This document shows, piece by piece, positions 1 to 10,864 of a DNA stretch of 64,000 nucleotides (its first letter is position 1; each line of letters starts with the position of its first letter). The notes beneath the pieces are model-generated. The model did no database searches, was not told the DNA's origin, and saw only the letters and a program-made list of their open reading frames with translations. This DNA comes from Icerya purchasi (taxonomy: Eukaryota > Arthropoda > Insecta > Hemiptera > Monophlebidae), in contig CM077115.1 of NCBI GenBank assembly GCA_039619475.1, positions 448,125,292-448,189,291 of the forward strand. Direction: 5' to 3'. The position numbers and the translations under genes were made by a program.

Positions 1-1457
1 TCGAGAAAAAACAGGAGACGCCTATTAACCATCTTCTCCAGCGTTTTGGAAATGACACTCAATAACGAGATAGGACGGTAACTTTCGGGAAGGGAAGGGT
101 CTTTGTTTTCCTTTAGTATTGGGATTATATTTGCCGACTTCCATTGCGCGGGGATGTTTCCAGAATTCCAGATTTGATTGTATATGTGTAGGAGAAAATG
201 TTTTCCGGAAATTGGGAGGTACTTAAGCATGTATGGGTGGATGCCGTCGGGGCCAGGAGCAGTGTTGGATGTATGGTGGTTGAGTTGGAAATTTAGTTCT
301 GAGATGGTAAAATTACTATTGTATGATTCATTGGATTCGGGTGGAAAGTGCACTGGCTGTTGCTCTGCATGGTATTTCATGCTACGGAAAGCGGGGGGAT
401 ACTTTTCTGATGACGATGCTGCGGTGAAGTGATTGGCAAACGCTTCGACAACGTTAGCTTCATCCGTTATTAGACTGCCATTGATGTTGAGAAGGACGCG
501 TTTTGGGACAGTGCTAATTCCATTGATGGATTTTATTTTATTCCATATGGTCCTGTTTGACGTTGATGAGGAGATGGATGAAATAAACTGTGACCAGCAC
601 TCTTGCTTTTTGTCGCGAATGAGAGCTCTGGCAAGGGCTCGGCACTTCTTGAAGGCTACTAAGTCAGATAGCGACCGAGACGATTTATACTTTCTGAGTG
701 CTCGTTTACGCTGTTGGATTGCAATGTGGATCTCTTTGCTCCACCATGGTACTTTCTTAGCTCGAAAATTGTGGGAGGTGGGTATCGATAAGTAGGCAGC
801 ATCTAGTATAGTATTAAGAAATATCTTTAAATTGTCTGATAGGGACTCACTAGGAGCTGGGATTTTAATTCCGGCTGTGTATGCCGTCCAGTCTGCCTTG
901 TGAAATGAGAATCTTGGGGGTCTTGGGATTGGTGGTGATGGATGATATCCTGTGAAATGCAGAAATACAGGGAAATGATCGCTGGAGCAAAGGTCGTCAT
1001 GGACAGATGATTTAAGTTTCGGGAGCAGTAATGGGGATACTAATGCCAAGTCAATTGTTGAGAAAGTGTTATGGGAGAGATTAAAATGTGTATGGTTAGG
1101 TGGGGGGAGAATGCACAAATCGTGCTCCGTTAGTATGTTTGTAATAATTGATCCATGTCTGTTGGTGGACGTCGCTCCCCATAGCGGGGAGTGAGCGTTA
1201 AAGTCTCCAAGTATGACCATTGGGCTTACTAGTTGAGATATGGCATTTTGAAGGTCTGCCGAGTGTACCATATGGTTGGGGGGAAAGTAGCAGTTGCAGA
1301 TCGTTAGTGTGGACCTCGATAGATTGTGTAAGAGAACAGATATCGCTACCATCTGAAGGGGTGTATTCATTCTGACCGATACAGCCGTGATCGACGTGTG
1401 CACTAGAGTTGCTACTCCTCCCTTTACTCGGTTGCCTCCGATATTATCGCATTCCCA
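1..1457 (-). CDS. Jockey-type LINE ORF2, partial, runs off the left edge
   Basis: An uninterrupted frame of about 485 codons reads leftward from the codon after a TAA at 1458-1460 to the window edge. The N-terminal part is the C-terminal half of an APE-type endonuclease: GGVATLVHTS, GDFNAHSPLWG (catalytic Asp/Asn) and SSDHFPVFLHF (Ser-Asp-His). A linker with AKKVPWWSKEI follows, then reverse transcriptase blocks with NTAPGPDGIHPYML, IPAQWKSANIIPILK and ESYRPISLLSVISKTLEK. The catalytic YADD box would be beyond the edge. The 5' part of the endonuclease is missing, as in 5'-truncated LINE insertions. The absence of stops suggests a fairly young copy. The forward-strand ORFs here are shadows. 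Confidence 0.85.
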
Positions 1458-1474
1458 TTAGTTGATTATTTCAA

Positions 1475-2460
1475 ATGACTAGATTTTCTAAATCATTAAT
1501 CAGTAGAAATTTGAAATACTGATCTCTAATTTTCGTGAAATTGATTATTTTTTGACTCATCCATTCATTTTTGAGATTATATTTAGTTACATTTTTACCC
1601 TCGCTTACTTCCAATTTACATTCTTTATATATATTTTAAAAACTGAATGTGCGTAATGACATATGTCTCCTGCCGTTGTAATGTTACTCACCTCGCTCCA
1701 GTTATACTTAACAATTTTATTGTGAAGACTATTTTCACCAAACAAATATTTCAGAGAATTTTCCGATTCGAGATACTAATTGCACAACAGATCATACAAT
1801 GGTCAGATATTTCTGTATTAATTATTCCCGAAGTAATTTAATTTGTTTTATACTTCATAAATATATTATCTATGCAGGATTGAGTATTTCTATCTATCTG
1901 ATATTCTTCTCTTGTAACTCCACTAATTAAAATTACATTTAAAAAGGTCTCCGCCTGTGCATTATGAAGCAATAAGTCAATACTAAAATCACCGCAAATC
2001 AGGAAATTATCTTTATTATGTAATTTCTTTAAAAGTGTTGCGGTTTCTTTTATGAATTCGCCTTCGTTTTTACACGGTGTTCGATATATAGCAATTAAAC
2101 GTATAGAATTATTTTCGCACATATCTACGAGTACATCAACCATCACCAGAGATCCATACTTGGTCTATTATTTACTTCCTGAATATTGCATTTAAATCTA
2201 TTACTTACAAACACAAGTATTCCCTCGTTATACCCCATTGGGCTTTGAAGTCCAATGATCGTGAAGCCTGCTATATTATATAAATTTAATCCATTCCCTC
2301 TTGTATTTATTTCTGTTAATACAATGACGCTTAAAGTTGTCTTGTGAATGTAACATATAAATTCATCCCAATTACGCCTAACAGTTCTTATGTTTAAGTG
2401 CAACACATGCAATAATTCGGTGTAAATTTTTAGTGTATTGTTTAGGTTTAATATACTGTT
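1475..2460 (-). pseudogene. CR1/L2-like LINE endonuclease fragment, frameshifted
   Basis: Reading leftward, two overlapping frames give LHLNIRTVRRNWDEF, VIVLTEINTRGNG and VFVSNRFKCNIQEV, then IRLIAIYRTPCKNEGEF, LICGDFSIDLLL, a CIDNIF motif and EISDHCMICCAI. This is the order of motifs of an APE endonuclease. The usual GDFNID box reads GDFSID here, so a catalytic Asn is lost, and a frameshift near 2145 separates the halves. A linker-like stretch with NEWMSQKIINF continues to about 1475, where the Jockey-type element begins. The RT half is absent from the window and could lie to the left of that element. Confidence 0.7.
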
Positions 2461-2622
2461 TATATTATCAGTTCATATTTTAATACCGCTATAGTTCTTA
2501 CAATTATATTTATTCCGGTACTGAATTAGTGGAGTCATATTTGAGAGGTAAGCTTATTTATAATTATGTTCGAGTGATGAAAAATTCGAGATGAAAAGGA
2601 AAGACAATTTCTCACACAAAAC

Positions 2623-3269
2623 CAGTGGCGGATCCTCGGGGGGGGGGGGGCATTCCCTCAAAAGAACCAAAGCCTCAATGAAAAAATTTGTTAGGTATAA
2701 CAGAGAAACTTAATTTATGCTATGAAAGATTTGTGTGAATTTTACACCTATGGATTTAATAATTAATATTTCATACTATTTCCTAGTAAAACTATTAATG
2801 TTCCTTTTTTATTCTATTTTAAACACAACTGCCGTCGATCTTTTGCCATTTTTATTTATTTTTAATTTTTATTTTGTAATTTTAATTAAAAATAGAGTTC
2901 AATGAGAAATATATATATATATATTTAAACTTGCTCATAAACAAAGAGAATTCGGATCGGATTACTAACAAAAATAAAAAAGAAGTAAAGTCTAATAAAA
3001 ATACCATCTTTCTTACTATTTCTGAACTACCATATTTAAGGTAGAATTTTATAATTTCGTTTTATTTTTAACCTAAAAATTAAAAACAAAAGTTAAATTA
3101 AATTGTAATAATTATGTATTTTTAAAACATTTTTAAATTCCTATAAAGGTGGTCGCAATTTGATTTTCTTTATGAAACAAGGGCTATTTCTCAAATCTAC
3201 TACCTGCCGTAGAAGATTTTACGTAATTATATAATCCCCCCTCCAAATATCCTTCTGGATCCGCCACTG
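2623..3269. mobile_element. hAT-type MITE, 647 bp
   Basis: The ends are inverted: CAGTGGCGGATCC on the left and GGATCCGCCACTG on the right. Flanking octamers are CACAAAAC and CACATAAC (7 of 8 match), the 8-bp duplication expected of hAT elements. The inside is AT-rich with no coding capacity, apart from G- and C-runs just inside the ends, so it would have been mobilised by a transposase in trans. Confidence 0.85.
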
Positions 3270-3414
3270 CACATAACCGACACATAAAATTCGTATTTCT
3301 CTCTTGAATAATGCAAATTAACATACTGATTAACGATTTAAAGATTACAACAATAAACGTTTATATCTCACCAGCAACGCGATCTTAACGTAACTGACCT
3401 AAATACCTTCTTAC

Positions 3415-3466
<52 letters not shown>

Positions 3467-3467
3467 A
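3415..3467. repeat. TA microsatellite
   Basis: An imperfect (TA)n tract with a CA interruption. It explains the low-complexity ORFs predicted on the minus strand around it. Confidence 0.95.
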
Positions 3468-3868
3468 CATTGCTAAAAATACCAGTATAGATATAGATAC
3501 ACACATATATAAACACATATACATATACAAAAATACACAAATATACATGTGAACACTGCAAAACATCCATGCACCCATTCGTTTCAATACCATCGCTATT
3601 CGCAACCTGAAAACAAAACTTAACCCTAGAACGACAAGGCTGTGTCATGTACGACACCTATCAACTTCTTTACTGCGCATGCGCCCCATTTCTGATCGGA
3701 CATGCCTGATCTCTTGGTTACCCTCCTACCGAGTATTCAACTAGTTGCGGTTAAAGTTATTTCGCGTTCAGTCCGTTGTGTGATGAGTTATTATACATTT
3801 TTGAGAGTGTGTGTGTCATATATGACACTGCCTTGTCGTTAATGTTACAATTTCAGTAGTGTTTTAAA

Positions 3869-4370
3869 AAATGAGTTTACACGATTTTTAACTGATGAGG
3901 AAATGGAGAATGAACTCTTCAAACAAAGAGAGGAGGGAAATGAAGTTGACGATGGTACTATAAATGACTCGGAAAGCGAAACGGAAGATAATGTTTTACC
4001 AGACGATGGACGTGAACAAGAAGATGAGACTTTTCCTGAAAACGATGACGACGTAGATGGAACAGATTTTGATTGCGATGAAAGAAATTACGTTTTTGGT
4101 GGGGATATGGAAACAATTTGGACCGGATACTACGTTGTCTAGTCCATATTCTAGAACTTGTCACATAAAAATATGGTTATCCATCTTCCTGGGCCAAAAG
4201 GGAGAGCACAGAATATGTTCACAGCTGTTTTATTAGTGTTTTTAGTTTGTTTATTTCCGATGACAAGATTCAGCTTATTGTTGTTTATAAAAATGAAGAG
4301 ATTGAAAGACTCGCACCGAAGTATAATACAAAACAATGTGGTACGTATCATAAACTGATGTTGTAGAAAT
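3869..4370 (+). pseudogene. piggyBac transposase, N-terminal remnant
   Basis: The frame reads NEFTRFLTDEEMENELFKQ, then a long acidic tract (residues such as DDGTINDSESETEDN), the usual disordered N-terminus of piggyBac transposases. After a frame change near 4140 the sequence gives HIKNMVIHLPGPKGRAQN, and in another frame FSLFISDDKIQLIVVYKNEE, corresponding to the start of the conserved transposase core. Similarity stops near 4370. The catalytic Asp triad and the C-terminal cysteine-rich domain are missing. Confidence 0.75.
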
Positions 4371-4676
4371 GAAGACATTTTTTGCAAGTGAATAATACAC
4401 AACGTGTAACCTGTTTCATATGTAAGCTATAAGCGAATTCATCACATTCGTACTTTATTATTTTATATTATATCTATTATTCATTTTTTTTTTTCGTGTA
4501 GGTAGTAATGAATGGTGCAACCGATAGAATTTTCAGCTTTGACATTGTACAAATTTTATGTGGTGCAAAATTCACAGTGAAAAACTGAAAAAGTTTCTAT
4601 ATTATTTTTGTACTATTGACATAAAATTCGTGTACCTCTTTTTAAAACTAGTATAATGGTTGCAACTAGTGCATTC

Positions 4677-5044
4677 TCCCGGCTTCTCGTTTCCGCTTTG
4701 CTCTTGTTCAATCTCCTTTGTGTCATCCTCCTTCCTTAAATGTCACGTGTGATGCAAACCACATTCTATTATTCGGATGTTCCTTCATTTCTACCGAACG
4801 TGCGATGTTTTATTCCAATTAGCCTTAGCCTGCCTAGTCCTTACAGTGCCCTCTACATTCTCGCTTTTCCATCTCCTTCTGTTGTTCCCTTCTTAGCTAG
4901 CCGCCTTCATTTCTTCTGTCTCTAATCGTTTCTTGATATAACCCGTCGCTCCATATGTCTTTCTATTCTTCTAATCTTTTGTGTTGAGCAAATGTCCTGT
5001 GCTGACGTGCCCATAATTTAAAAAAAAAACAACAAAAAAAAAAA
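4677..5044 (+). mobile_element. LINE-A 3' tail inserted inside the piggyBac element
   Basis: The insertion is bounded by a perfect 14-bp duplication, CAACTAGTGCATTC, at 4663-4676 and 5045-5058, and ends in an A-rich tail. The body has the C/T-rich sense strand of the 3' end of the RNase H-bearing LINE at 17350-22310, for example TCTCGTTTCCGCTTTGCTC and ATTCTCGCTTTTCCATCTCC. It is heavily 5'-truncated and must be younger than the piggyBac copy. Confidence 0.85.
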
Positions 5045-5503
5045 CAACTAGTGCATTCACATAATTATTGCAAAAAAATGAGTTTTATATATTTTATAGT
5101 AGTGTTTTATCATTTTGCGTTAGGTTATACTTTTGGAAACCAAGAAAAAAAAGTCTGTATATTTTTATTGCTAATAATGTTATGATAAAAATAAACTTTA
5201 ACACTTTTGTAACAATTGTATAATTTTTAAAACTTATCATAATTAAAAATGTTAACAATGAGTAAGAACAACAAATACAGTGCTAATAATGTTGTTTTAA
5301 TTTAGGTATTTTGGTTAAAGAAGATATGTTTCTTAATGCAATTTTTTGTCATGTTACCATCATTGTTAACATAAAAAACACAAATCTGAGGAATAAAAAA
5401 GATTCACACATCGAAATAAAAACCAAGAATATCAGTTGGTGTTATATGTGACACAGCCTTGTCGTTTACGTTACAGAAAGAAGCGTTGTCGTTCTAGGGT
5501 TAA

Positions 5504-6049
5504 AATACACCCTCACACATATATTACCTAGGCCACCGCACACTGCTCTCTCAATTTTACCACACCTTATAGCTAGTGAACGAAGGCGATATTGCAAGCA
5601 CATAGTCGGAAAGCCGCATGCCATCGCTCACGCTCTTTCGTTCACCACTGCACGAGAACCGAATTTAATACCTGCATATACCTACATACTCCCTGTCTTT
5701 TCACTTCCTTCCACATTCCCCAGTGTACTCAGTTACGTTCCGTTCTGCCACTATATCCTCTTCACTACCACCTTTCATTCTCCGCAACGTACACGTTAGG
5801 TATTACTAAGCAGCCGCTTGTTCCTTATCAGTATCTCACACTATATAGTCACTTTTACTACTTTCACACACACACACTTTCGTTTTCAGCTCTATTTCTA
5901 CACACCTCCTTCCCACCGCCCTATCGCCTGCGTAACTGATTAAAACGAACACGCACTCATACAAAAACACACACAGGCCCCCTTATTCCGTATATATAAA
6001 CTACTAGTAACGACTTAGATGTGCGTAATCTCGTTATCATTAACTAACT
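5504..6049. other. No gene recognised
   Basis: C/A-rich, low-complexity sequence (many CACACA runs). A 115-codon ORF at 5592-5939 has no recognisable motif and a composition (H, L, S, Y, P) expected from C/T-rich repeats. Confidence 0.4.
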
Positions 6050-6350
6050 AAATAAATAAATAAATCGTTGTCCAAATATTGCGGTTACTAACTGTTATAA
6101 TTATGTGAAAAACGAATTTTTATTCACAATTCGCACATATGTATAACATTGATTATTTCTAAATAAACACAAATTCACTAACAACTTTTAAAAGACTTTA
6201 TAAACATTTAAAAATTATATAAAACGCATTTTAATCTTCTCGTCCGACCGGGTTCGTCTATCTTATATCAGACTGTGAATAAAAATTCGTTTTAACATAA
6301 TTATAACAGTTAGTCAACATTTGCCCAATCATTTATTTATTTATTTATTT
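6050..6350. repeat. Foldback repeat with about 77-bp arms
   Basis: The arm at 6050-6127 is repeated in inverse at 6274-6350 with a few mismatches. Both contain ACTAACTGTTATAATTATGT and CGAATTTTTATTCAC, and both end outward in (AAAT)n. The spacer is about 146 bp with no coding potential. It may be a foldback MITE or two inverted copies of one repeat tail. Confidence 0.75.
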
Positions 6351-6445
6351 AATTATTTATTTAGTTATTTATTTAGTTATTATTTAGCAGTTTACAGTAA
6401 GTAAAATTATTATAACTCGTAATCATTATTTACTTATATTCTAAC

Positions 6446-7250
6446 TTAATTTAAGTCATCTTCATTCTTTACTATAACTATCCGATTCTTGTTCGTTTTT
6501 CCGGACCAAAAAATATTTCCCTCTCTTTGTGTCCATACAAAATTGTAATTCATCGTTGTAGCTTTTTGTTTTGTTTGCCAGAACAGATGTTTGTAGTATC
6601 TTGCCCGGTTCTCATTAATGTATACTTTCAACGAACTTTCAGAGCGCGTCATGTCATTGCCCAGAATTGTAGTTTTCCTTCCGTTTTCCAGTATTTGATC
6701 AGCTAACCGTTTACCCCCCATTTATTATCGGTCTGGTCGGTTTTGAATGTTTTGCTAAAAGTCGATCTACTGCCATGATATCCTTTTCTTCAATGACAAC
6801 ATTTAATTTCTTTGCAATGTTGGTAACAATGTCCCCGTAACATTTTCATTATTATTCTCTGTAATTCCATTGAATTCGACATTTTCACGACAATTCATTG
6901 GTCGATATCGTTTATTATTCGGTTTCTAGTCGTTTGATTTCTATGTCTTGCTTCCGCACCCGTCCTATGAGAGTGGCCACTTGCTCGCGTATAGCGTTAC
7001 TTCCTCAGTCAGTGACTTATTAATTTTAACTATATCACCGTACTTGTCGGATAAGAAAGAAAACATATTTTTTTTTTTTTTTTTTTTTTTATGAATTCTT
7101 TCATGTCCGTTTGTGTAAACTTTTAATTCCTTTCAGAACTGACGATGCTTCAGTATCAGTCTGCTCAATGTTGAGTTTTTTATAACTAGTACTCGGTGAA
7201 CTTGAGTCACTGAACTGTCTTTTAGCCCATGTTTTACCATTTGGCCATTA
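6446..7250 (-). pseudogene. LINE ORF1 (coiled-coil / nucleic-acid-binding type)
   Basis: The N-terminal end reads TWAKRQFSDSSSPSTSYKKL, then SSVLKGIKSLHKR. A coiled coil follows (DIVKINKSLTEEV, AIREQVATLIGRVRKQDIEI), then a broken 'ENVEFNGITENN' block, VIEEKDIMAVDRLLAKHS, SSLKVYINENRARYYKHLFW and NYNFVWTQREGNIFW up to a stop. This is the order of domains in ORF1 proteins of CR1/L2- and Jockey-like LINEs. Several frameshifts and a poly-T expansion (7068-7090) break it. No ORF2 follows directly. The endonuclease at 1475-2460 on the same strand might belong to it if the intervening elements are later insertions. Confidence 0.7.
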
Positions 7251-7740
7251 GAAATATATATCAGTAATATATAACATATAGGAAATCTTACGCGTTTGAG
7301 TTATGCCCGTTGAATAGGTTTCTTACTCGTTTACGTTATCAGTGATTATTAAAATCAGCAGTAGAATAAGCGATAATATAACACAATACACAACCGTCTC
7401 CTTCGGAAACTTCACTAGTTAACATCGGGTGTCCAATTCTGAGCTGAGAGTTATTATTGATGAAATGGCTGGTTTTTCGCGGAGCTGTGTTTAATAGTGG
7501 AAGTGAGCTTCCAGTGTAGATCCAATAAGTCGTGAAATAAATTTTTAATGTATTCGATTTTGTATACTGGAATTTCTGGTACTGGAAACATCTTCGTTGC
7601 TTCATTCGCGGCAATGTTTTTTATTAAAATAATCGGTAATTTTTTTTTATTTTATTTATTTTTTCTAAATTCCAGACAAATGGTAAAATTGAAAACAAAC
7701 TGAGAGAAATAAAAATTAATCAAATCTAACGCGTACTTAC
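7251..7740. other. No gene recognised
   Basis: AT-rich intron-side sequence. The minus-strand ORF at 7339-7614 (91 codons, LLNTAPRKTSHFINNN) matches nothing I know and is probably repeat-derived. Confidence 0.4.
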
Positions 7741-7869
7741 ATTGGACGTTAACAAACACTTTACGACTGACGGAAGGCGGCACGCCATTGACGGCTGTAC
7801 AAAAGTACACTCCTGTACTAGCGCGGCTGATCTGTCGGAATTGCAGTTTTTCCCCAACGATCACCGTTC
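7741..7869 (-). CDS. Exon d: second half of Ig domain 2, DIP/lachesin-like protein
   Basis: The acceptor is TTATTTTAG|GAACGG and the donor is CAAT|GTAAGT. In phase with exon c it reads GTVIVGEKLQFRQISRASTG, then VYFCTAVNGVPPSVSRKVFV and NVQ. The second cysteine sits in STGVYFC, and NGVPPSVS followed by a G-strand is a DIP hallmark. The exon leaves in phase 1, so the next exon should open with two bases completing a residue and begin Ig domain 3. None was recognised between here and the left edge. Confidence 0.92.
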
Positions 7870-8397
7870 CTAAAATAATAACATCACGCTTCAGATTTTA
7901 ATCATTTTTATTTTGAACGGATAATTCGATAATTTTTTATTTTTTATTATAATTTTATTTCATTTTTGATAATTTTTTGAACCGGTTTTAATGCTCGGTC
8001 GAGCTTATTAATAAAAATTTTGATAATAGTTCGTCTTTCTCCCTTTTTTCCTAAATTTCAATTTCCAGTTTACGAAAAGTTTATCTCCTACGAAAAAGGC
8101 AAAAAAAACAAAAAAAAAACAAGAAAAGAAGAAAAGGTCGGCGGAAATCAAAATAAAAATGCGCGATAAACCATTAAAAACGTAAACAGTCATACGCGGA
8201 CAAAAGACAAACTTAAAGTTAACGACTTTAACGGACAGTAATAAACAAAAACGAGAGAAAGCGCATGGAAGCAAGAAATGCCAGCAATCAGTTACAACTC
8301 TTCTCGACAGTACTTGCATACGAAATGTGCAAATGATCGTTCACCAGCGGCGAAATGTTCAACTTATAGAAAATACGATCGTTCGAGTTCTTCTTCT
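7870..8397. other. Intron sequence, no feature seen
   Basis: AT-rich. A 103-codon minus-strand ORF (8008-8319) is F/V-rich low complexity read from A/T runs; no motif. Confidence 0.4.
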
Positions 8398-8960
8398 TCT
8401 TCCTGATGTGCCGTACTCATCCCAGAGCGTTGCCGATCAGATGGCAGCTAAAACTTGCGTTCTCTTGCTCCTTGGATGAGATCACGGATTGAGCTGATGC
8501 CAGTCGATTTCTTAATGTTTTTGGTATCCAGTCTGTTCTCCGTCTTCCTGCACTTCTTTTTTATTCAATCTTCCGCTATATAATAAGCTGTAGGATTTCA
8601 AATTTTTGTCCTCTTATGATGTGGCCAAAATATTTTTGACTTTTTTATTATCCATTTAACTAGCATTCTTTGGGTCTTTGCCATTTCTAGTACTCTTCTA
8701 TTGGATGTATTGGTTATCCACGAAATCTTTTTAACATTTTTCTATGTAGCCACATCTCTCCACTGCTTCGAATTGCTCAATTTGTCTTTTATTAAGCGTC
8801 GCTGATTCTATACCGTACAACAGAATTGGAGAAATGTAAGATTATACAATGTACTGTCCTATACCTAGGCATAATGATCTATCGCAGAGTAAATTTTTCA
8901 TGTTATTGAAGGCTGACCTAGCATAGTTACATCTCATTTTTATTTCGATATCCAAATCTA
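8398..8960 (-). pseudogene. RTE-like LINE ORF2, C-terminal fragment
   Basis: Leftward translation in shifting frames gives DIEIKMRCNYARSAFNNMKN, ILLYGIESATLNKRQIEQFE, then a region similar to 'WLYR..LKI.WTD' and degenerate 'GRRR' and 'W..N...W' blocks, ending in a (GAA)n tail. The same order with the same tail occurs at 47100-47727 in a better copy. It is the C-terminal thumb and tail of an RTE/BovB-like reverse transcriptase. Many stops are present. Confidence 0.65.
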
Positions 8961-9059
8961 ATGTTATTTTTTTTTTTTGTGTTGATGCCAGTAGGAATTA
9001 CGTTGTAAATTTTAATCATTTTATACAAAGTATAAAAGAGAAAGAGACAGAAATGAAAG

Positions 9060-9362
9060 CAAGTGGGGTTAAGGGGCACAGCCCCTTGCGAGGCCAAAAT
9101 GGCCGAGTTTATATATATAAATACTGTTAATGTTTAAAAAAAAATGTAGATATTTAAAATGGATCATACGTTTTAATTTATGTGTATATATTGTGAAATT
9201 TATATTAAGCGAAATCCAGCTGATCTCAGAACGAGAAGTGTTTTTGCAAAAGTTCTGGGACAACTGCAATGTAAAATGTTAACCATATTATATGAATAAA
9301 CTTGCCCCACCAGTTAGATCTGGAATAGGGACCCACTAAAAAAAAAAAAAAAAAAAAAAAAA
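9060..9362 (+). other. Possible retroposed transcript or SINE-like copy with poly-A
   Basis: The segment opens GGGGCACAGCCCCTTGCGAG, carries an AATAAA signal at 9295-9300 and ends 37 nt later in a 25-nt A-run (9338-9362). That looks like a polyadenylated RNA copied into DNA. No target-site duplication or coding region was found, and the source is not recognised. Confidence 0.35.
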
Positions 9363-10351
9363 TCTCGCGTCTCTACGTAAAATATTCAATTCTAGATTTT
9401 GACACCAAATAACATATATTTACCTGCTTTTGTAAGGACCGTTCTATTTAATCCTGCTTTCTAATTCCAATGGGTTCCCTTTCGAGTTTGTCATTATTGT
9501 TCCCCTACACTATTTTAAAGTATTAACTATTTACAAGTCCTACTGTTGTCAACAACCTGCTTTTTGATTTTGTTTTGTTTTCTTCTTTTTTTTTCACTCA
9601 TACTATGCAGAATCACTGGATACGTGGCGCAAGATAGGATACTTTTTAAAAACGATACGATATCATAGAATCGATATGTGCCTTACGATTATCATTGGCT
9701 GATTAATAACTTTTTTAGAGCTGACGCTGCCAGAGCCCGTCTTTTCTACAGACAAATGTGTTTTCGGTCGTGCGTCGTATTAAAATAAATACGGCGCGAA
9801 GGTAACCTCGGCTCATTCTTTTACGGGTCGTTTGAACTAGTTCAAAACACAAAAACTGGGGATACTTAGTTTTGGAAAAATTTTGAGTGCCTCGCCTATA
9901 GAGCAAATTCGGCGGCACACACGGGTGCGATAATATCGGAAAAGTGTTTACTGGAAAAGCAACAAGTGTCTGAACTCTCTAAATCTTATCTCGTAAACTA
10001 TCATCAACTTTGTGTACTTCAAAACGAGTTCGAATGGTCGTCGCTATCTCTTTGAAAACTCGAAATAGTTCAATCAGATAAATTTCTTATATTCACGCGC
10101 GCGCAAGCATACAAAGGCCTTAGCAACCAATAAGGACAAAGTAAAAATAAGTTGATGAGCCAGTCATGTACGTACAAAGGTAGACACACACACGTGTTGA
10201 AGAACTCGATTGAAGAAAAAAAGAAATCGAACGAACACGTCCAACTTGATAATAAAAACTTTAGAACATTTACGAAAGACTGCTTGCTCGAAAACCAATG
10301 GCAACTTATAATATTTCGGTCGCGTATCATCATCAAGTCCCCTGCGTAAGA
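9363..10351. other. No gene recognised
   Basis: Mixed intron sequence. The ORFs at 9715-9918 and 10070-10430 lack family motifs and overlap one another in three frames. Confidence 0.35.
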
Positions 10352-10560
10352 ACGTGGTGACATCACATGTTTCCTTAACAGTTTTCTTCCATCTATCCCG
10401 ATTCATTGCCCTGTGAAATGCTTCTGACATGTCGTACCGAGTTAGTGTTTTTATTTGATCAGTCTATCGCATTGGGCATCTGCCTCTGGAACGTTTTCCT
10501 TACACCATTGCCGTAAAATAGAAATGGAAATTAAAACAATCAGAAACGAAGAATATTTAT
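10352..10560 (-). pseudogene. LINE ORF2 C-terminal scrap
   Basis: MSEAFHRAMNRDRWKKTVKE resembles the last residues of RTE-like ORF2 proteins, which end in a W...V motif after an 'A..R..W' helix. It is too short to place further. Confidence 0.4.
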
Positions 10561-10864
10561 CTATTTGAATCAAATTACACCTATCGGATAGTTTGTTGTA
10601 TTTTCTTTTTCTTCTGTATTCCAGCAGAGAATATTTTACCTAGTGTGGAGATCTAACCTTCCCGAACATTTTTCTTTGAGGGGGAGACTTGGAGATCTAT
10701 CAAATTAGTTTGTAAAACATTAAAAAAAACATTAAAAAAAAAAAAGTATATACTCGAAAAACAATATTAAACTAAAACGTTCTAAGCGAAATTATTCTTC
10801 AAATAAAGCAAGATTTTCTTTGACGCTTCATTTAACGGTTTCGCGTACTGGGAACGGACATATA

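Larger units (their letters stand above)
3624..5499 (+). mobile_element. piggyBac-family element with intact ends and TTAA duplication
   Basis: TTAA flanks both sides (3620-3623, 5500-5503). The left end starts CCCTAGAACGACAAGGCTGT and the right end is its inverse, GTCGTTCTAGGG. As in the type element, the ends are asymmetric. On the left the subterminal repeat AAGGCTGTGTCA follows the terminal repeat at once. On the right about 30 bp separate them (TGACACAGCCTTGTCG near 5449-5464). A further copy, TGACACTGCCTTGTCGTT, lies inside at about 3824-3841. Only an N-terminal piece of the transposase remains, so the copy is internally deleted and cannot move by itself. Confidence 0.92.

Noticed and set aside
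178..795. Two adjacent plus-strand ORFs (84 and 120 codons)
   Set aside because: They are shadows of the open minus-strand LINE frame, which carries clear endonuclease and RT motifs.
3385..3657. Tyr/Ile-rich ORFs on the minus strand
   Set aside because: Translation of the TA/CA microsatellite.
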